Shown here: one piece after another, positions 5,835 through 7,255 of the stretch
Numbering within the stretch: the first letter of the stretch is position 1
Layout: every line of letters starts with the position of its first letter
Source of the DNA: an uncultured Bacteroidales bacterium
GTDB lineage: Bacteria; Bacteroidota; Bacteroidia; Bacteroidales; P3
Direction of reading: 5' to 3'
Assembly (NCBI GenBank): GCA_946540365.1
Contig: CAMNIH010000085.1
Location: 1 to 7,255 of the forward strand
DNA: 7,255 nucleotides
Notes under the pieces: model-generated
Told to the model about the DNA's origin: nothing
Seen by the model: only the letters and a program-made list of their open reading frames with translations
Databases searched by the model: none
Program-made: the position numbers and the translations under genes

Positions 5835-6989
5835 ATGGATAATAACAAGGAATATAACAACCCCGAAGTGCAGGAGGAGGAAGGCATAGATATCATGGCC
5901 ATGCTCCGTGGCCTCTGGGACGGCCGCAAGACCATCATCATCTGCACCGCCATCTTCCTGGTGCTGGGCCTGCTGGCGGCTCTCACCATGAAACACACCT
6001 ACTCTGTCACCTCGGTCATGGTGCCCCAGCTGGGCTCCTCGAAGAATTCAGGTCTCAGCAGTCTGGCCTCGCTGGCCGGATTCGACATGGGTATGGCCAA
6101 TGGCGGTGACGAACTCTCGCCGCTGATCTACCCACAGATCGTCAGCAGTGTGCCCTTCCGTCTGGCATTGATGCATGCGCCGCTGCACTATGAGAAGTGC
6201 GATACTGCCATCAGTATGTTCGACTATGTGCAGTCCGACTACAACAAGCCGACGGTGGTCGACTATGTGAAGCGCTACACTATCGGCCTGCCGGGCGTCA
6301 TCATTGGTGCCATCCGCGGCAAGCAGGAGGAACCCACCTACACCGTCGGTGGCGGTGAGGGCCCGAGCGGTCCCCGTCCGGTGGTGATGAGCGCCAAGGA
6401 GTACAAGATGCAGCAGGCCTTCGACCAGATTGTCACGCTCAATGTCGACAAGAAGGAGGGCTATGTCACCCTCGTGGTCAATGGCTCTGAGCCCGTGCAG
6501 ACTGCCGAACTGGCCATGAAGGCCCAGCAGCTCTTGCAGGACGAGGTGACGCGCTTCCGCGTGGAGAAGTCGGAGAGCGAGTTGGCCTACATTCAGGCCC
6601 GCTACGACGAGATCAAGGCGGAGAACGAACGCTACCAGGTGATGCTGGCTTCGGCCCGCGACCGCTCGCAGAACGTGGCCACCACGACCGCCCGCGTGGG
6701 TACCGACCGCATCCAGACAAAGTACAATGTCTCCAACGCCGTCTTCACCGAGATGGCCAAGCAGCTGGAGCAGGCCAAGATGCAGGTCAAGAAAGATACT
6801 CCCGTCTTCACGGTCATCCAGCCGGTCACCGTGCCGATGAAGCCCGCCAACAGCCGTGCCAAGACCCTCATCGTGTGGACCTTCCTGGGCATCGTGCTGG
6901 GCTGTGGCATCGTCATTGTGAAGGGCTACTGGCCCAAGCTGATGGAGAAGCTCAAGGCACCCCAAGAGGAGGAGGCTGAGAAGGAGTAG
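5835..6989 (+). CDS. Wzz-type chain-length determinant / polysaccharide co-polymerase
   Basis: This 384-aa inner-membrane protein has the Wzz architecture. A cytoplasmic acidic N-terminus is followed by TM1 at ~33-52 (IIICTAIFLVLGLLAAL). A large periplasmic domain has a helical, coiled-coil-prone stretch at ~225-320, then a Pro-containing segment PVTVPMKP (330-337) just before TM2 at ~344-364. It ends in a short acidic tail. The proline-rich motif at TM2 is a hallmark of polysaccharide co-polymerases. Such proteins set glycan chain length and dock with the outer-membrane exporter. No Walker motifs or tyrosine cluster follow TM2, so it lacks the BY-kinase domain of Wzc. An LASLAGFDMG...DELSPLIYP segment after TM1 fits Bacteroidales homologues as I recall them. 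It starts 9 bases after the export gene's stop, which implies co-transcription, and a terminator follows at 7016-7044. Confidence in the family is high; the glycan served is unknown. Confidence 0.92.
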   Translation: MDNNKEYNNPEVQEEEGIDIMAMLRGLWDGRKTIIICTAIFLVLGLLAALTMKHTYSVTSVMVPQLGSSKNSGLSSLASLAGFDMGMANGGDELSPLIYPQIVSSVPFRLALMHAPLHYEKCDTAISMFDYVQSDYNKPTVVDYVKRYTIGLPGVIIGAIRGKQEEPTYTVGGGEGPSGPRPVVMSAKEYKMQQAFDQIVTLNVDKKEGYVTLVVNGSEPVQTAELAMKAQQLLQDEVTRFRVEKSESELAYIQARYDEIKAENERYQVMLASARDRSQNVATTTARVGTDRIQTKYNVSNAVFTEMAKQLEQAKMQVKKDTPVFTVIQPVTVPMKPANSRAKTLIVWTFLGIVLGCGIVIVKGYWPKLMEKLKAPQEEEAEKE

Positions 6990-7015
6990 TTCTCCCCTTG
7001 CGGTGAATACAAAAA

Positions 7016-7044
7016 GAGAGGGCGTCCCGTCGGGACGCCCTCTT
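7016..7044. terminator. Bidirectional rho-independent terminator after the export operon
   Basis: An 11-bp perfect GC-rich stem (7018-7028 with 7032-7042) encloses a GTC loop and is extendable by A7017-T7043. On the - strand it is followed by CTCTTTTTG, a good U-tract for the oncoming oxidoreductase gene (stop at 7071). On the + strand it is followed by CTTGTTGT, a weaker T-rich tail for the export operon (stop at 6989). Confidence 0.85.
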
Positions 7045-7070
7045 GTTGTATCGGTACTGGTGCCAGTCGC

Positions 7071-7255
7071 TTAGAGCTTCTGGACGCATTCGATGATGCC
7101 CTTACCGATCTCGATAGCCTCTTCGTTCTGGGGGATGAGGTTCCAGTGGCGCTGGGGCAGCGAGTGCTCGAGGCCTTCGTGGATGTACTGCTTGTCGACG
7201 ATGGGTTTGAGCTTCAGGAAGCCGCCGAGGACCACCATGTTGAACACCTTGCTGA
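7071..7255 (-). CDS. 2-oxoacid:acceptor (ferredoxin) oxidoreductase gamma subunit, C-terminal fragment
   Basis: Reading the - strand from the window edge to a TAA at 7073-7071 gives about 61 residues: SKVFNMVVLGGFLK, then KPIVDKQYIHEGLEHSLPQRH, then LIPQNEEAIEIGKGI, ending ECVQKL. The pairing of N-M-V-x-LGGF, a SLPxRH motif and an IPxNxEAI motif is typical of the C-terminus of the gamma subunit of KorC/VorC/PorC-type enzymes. These ferredoxin-linked complexes oxidatively decarboxylate 2-oxoacids to acyl-CoA in the cytoplasm, and the gamma subunit belongs to the catalytic assembly. Whether the substrate is 2-oxoglutarate, a branched-chain 2-oxoacid or pyruvate cannot be decided from this fragment. 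The N-terminal part and any partner subunit genes lie beyond the right edge. It converges on the export operon and shares its terminator. Confidence 0.82.
   Translation of the reverse strand, partial: SKVFNMVVLGGFLKLKPIVDKQYIHEGLEHSLPQRHWNLIPQNEEAIEIGKGIIECVQKL

Noticed and set aside
3240..5996. A 918-codon open frame antisense to the export gene and the start of the Wzz gene
   Set aside because: Its translation is a low-complexity mix rich in His, Val, Gly, Asp and Ala, with no recognisable domain. It mirrors the strong G/C third-position bias of the sense genes, which removes antisense stops. The sense strand encodes clear families.

Overview
The window looks like a high-GC member of the Bacteroidota, most likely Bacteroidales. 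The clearest sign is the promoters. The two main divergent transcription units start from TAnnTTTG-type -7 boxes (TAACTTTG in both), and the genes have A/T-rich leaders without Shine-Dalgarno sequences. The exporter and chain-length proteins are also of the form usual in that phylum. Genus cannot be decided from the sequence alone.

Layout. (1) Positions 1-412 (+) hold the C-terminal end of a CoA-acylating aldehyde dehydrogenase. (2) A bidirectional hairpin terminator lies at about 429-455. (3) glmS (477-2336, -) is complete, with a consensus promoter at 2361-2391. (4) An intergenic region of about 800 bp (2337-3143) separates glmS from the divergent export operon. It contains a perfect 104-bp palindrome built of 11-bp repeats (2497-2600), a G-run tract with G-quadruplex potential (2731-2778), and several smaller inverted repeats. 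I see no credible gene in it. (5) A two-gene operon follows (+). Its first gene is an 893-aa periplasmic/outer-membrane polysaccharide export protein with a Poly_export domain and about six SLBB-type repeats (3144-5825). Nine bases later comes a 384-aa Wzz-type chain-length/co-polymerase inner-membrane protein (5835-6989). (6) A second bidirectional terminator lies at 7016-7044. (7) The C-terminal end of a 2-oxoacid:ferredoxin oxidoreductase gamma subunit runs in from the right (7071-7255, -).

How they fit together. The two-gene operon encodes the envelope-spanning part of a polysaccharide secretion route: an outer-membrane exporter and its inner-membrane partner. It is closed by a terminator, and no glycosyltransferase, flippase, polymerase or tyrosine kinase lies inside the window. 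GlmS makes glucosamine-6-phosphate, the entry to UDP-GlcNAc used for peptidoglycan and surface glycans, so a functional link to the divergent operon is plausible but only inferred. The flanking metabolic genes are separate units cut by the window edges. The best candidate for something undescribed is the palindrome of 11-bp repeats between the divergent promoters.
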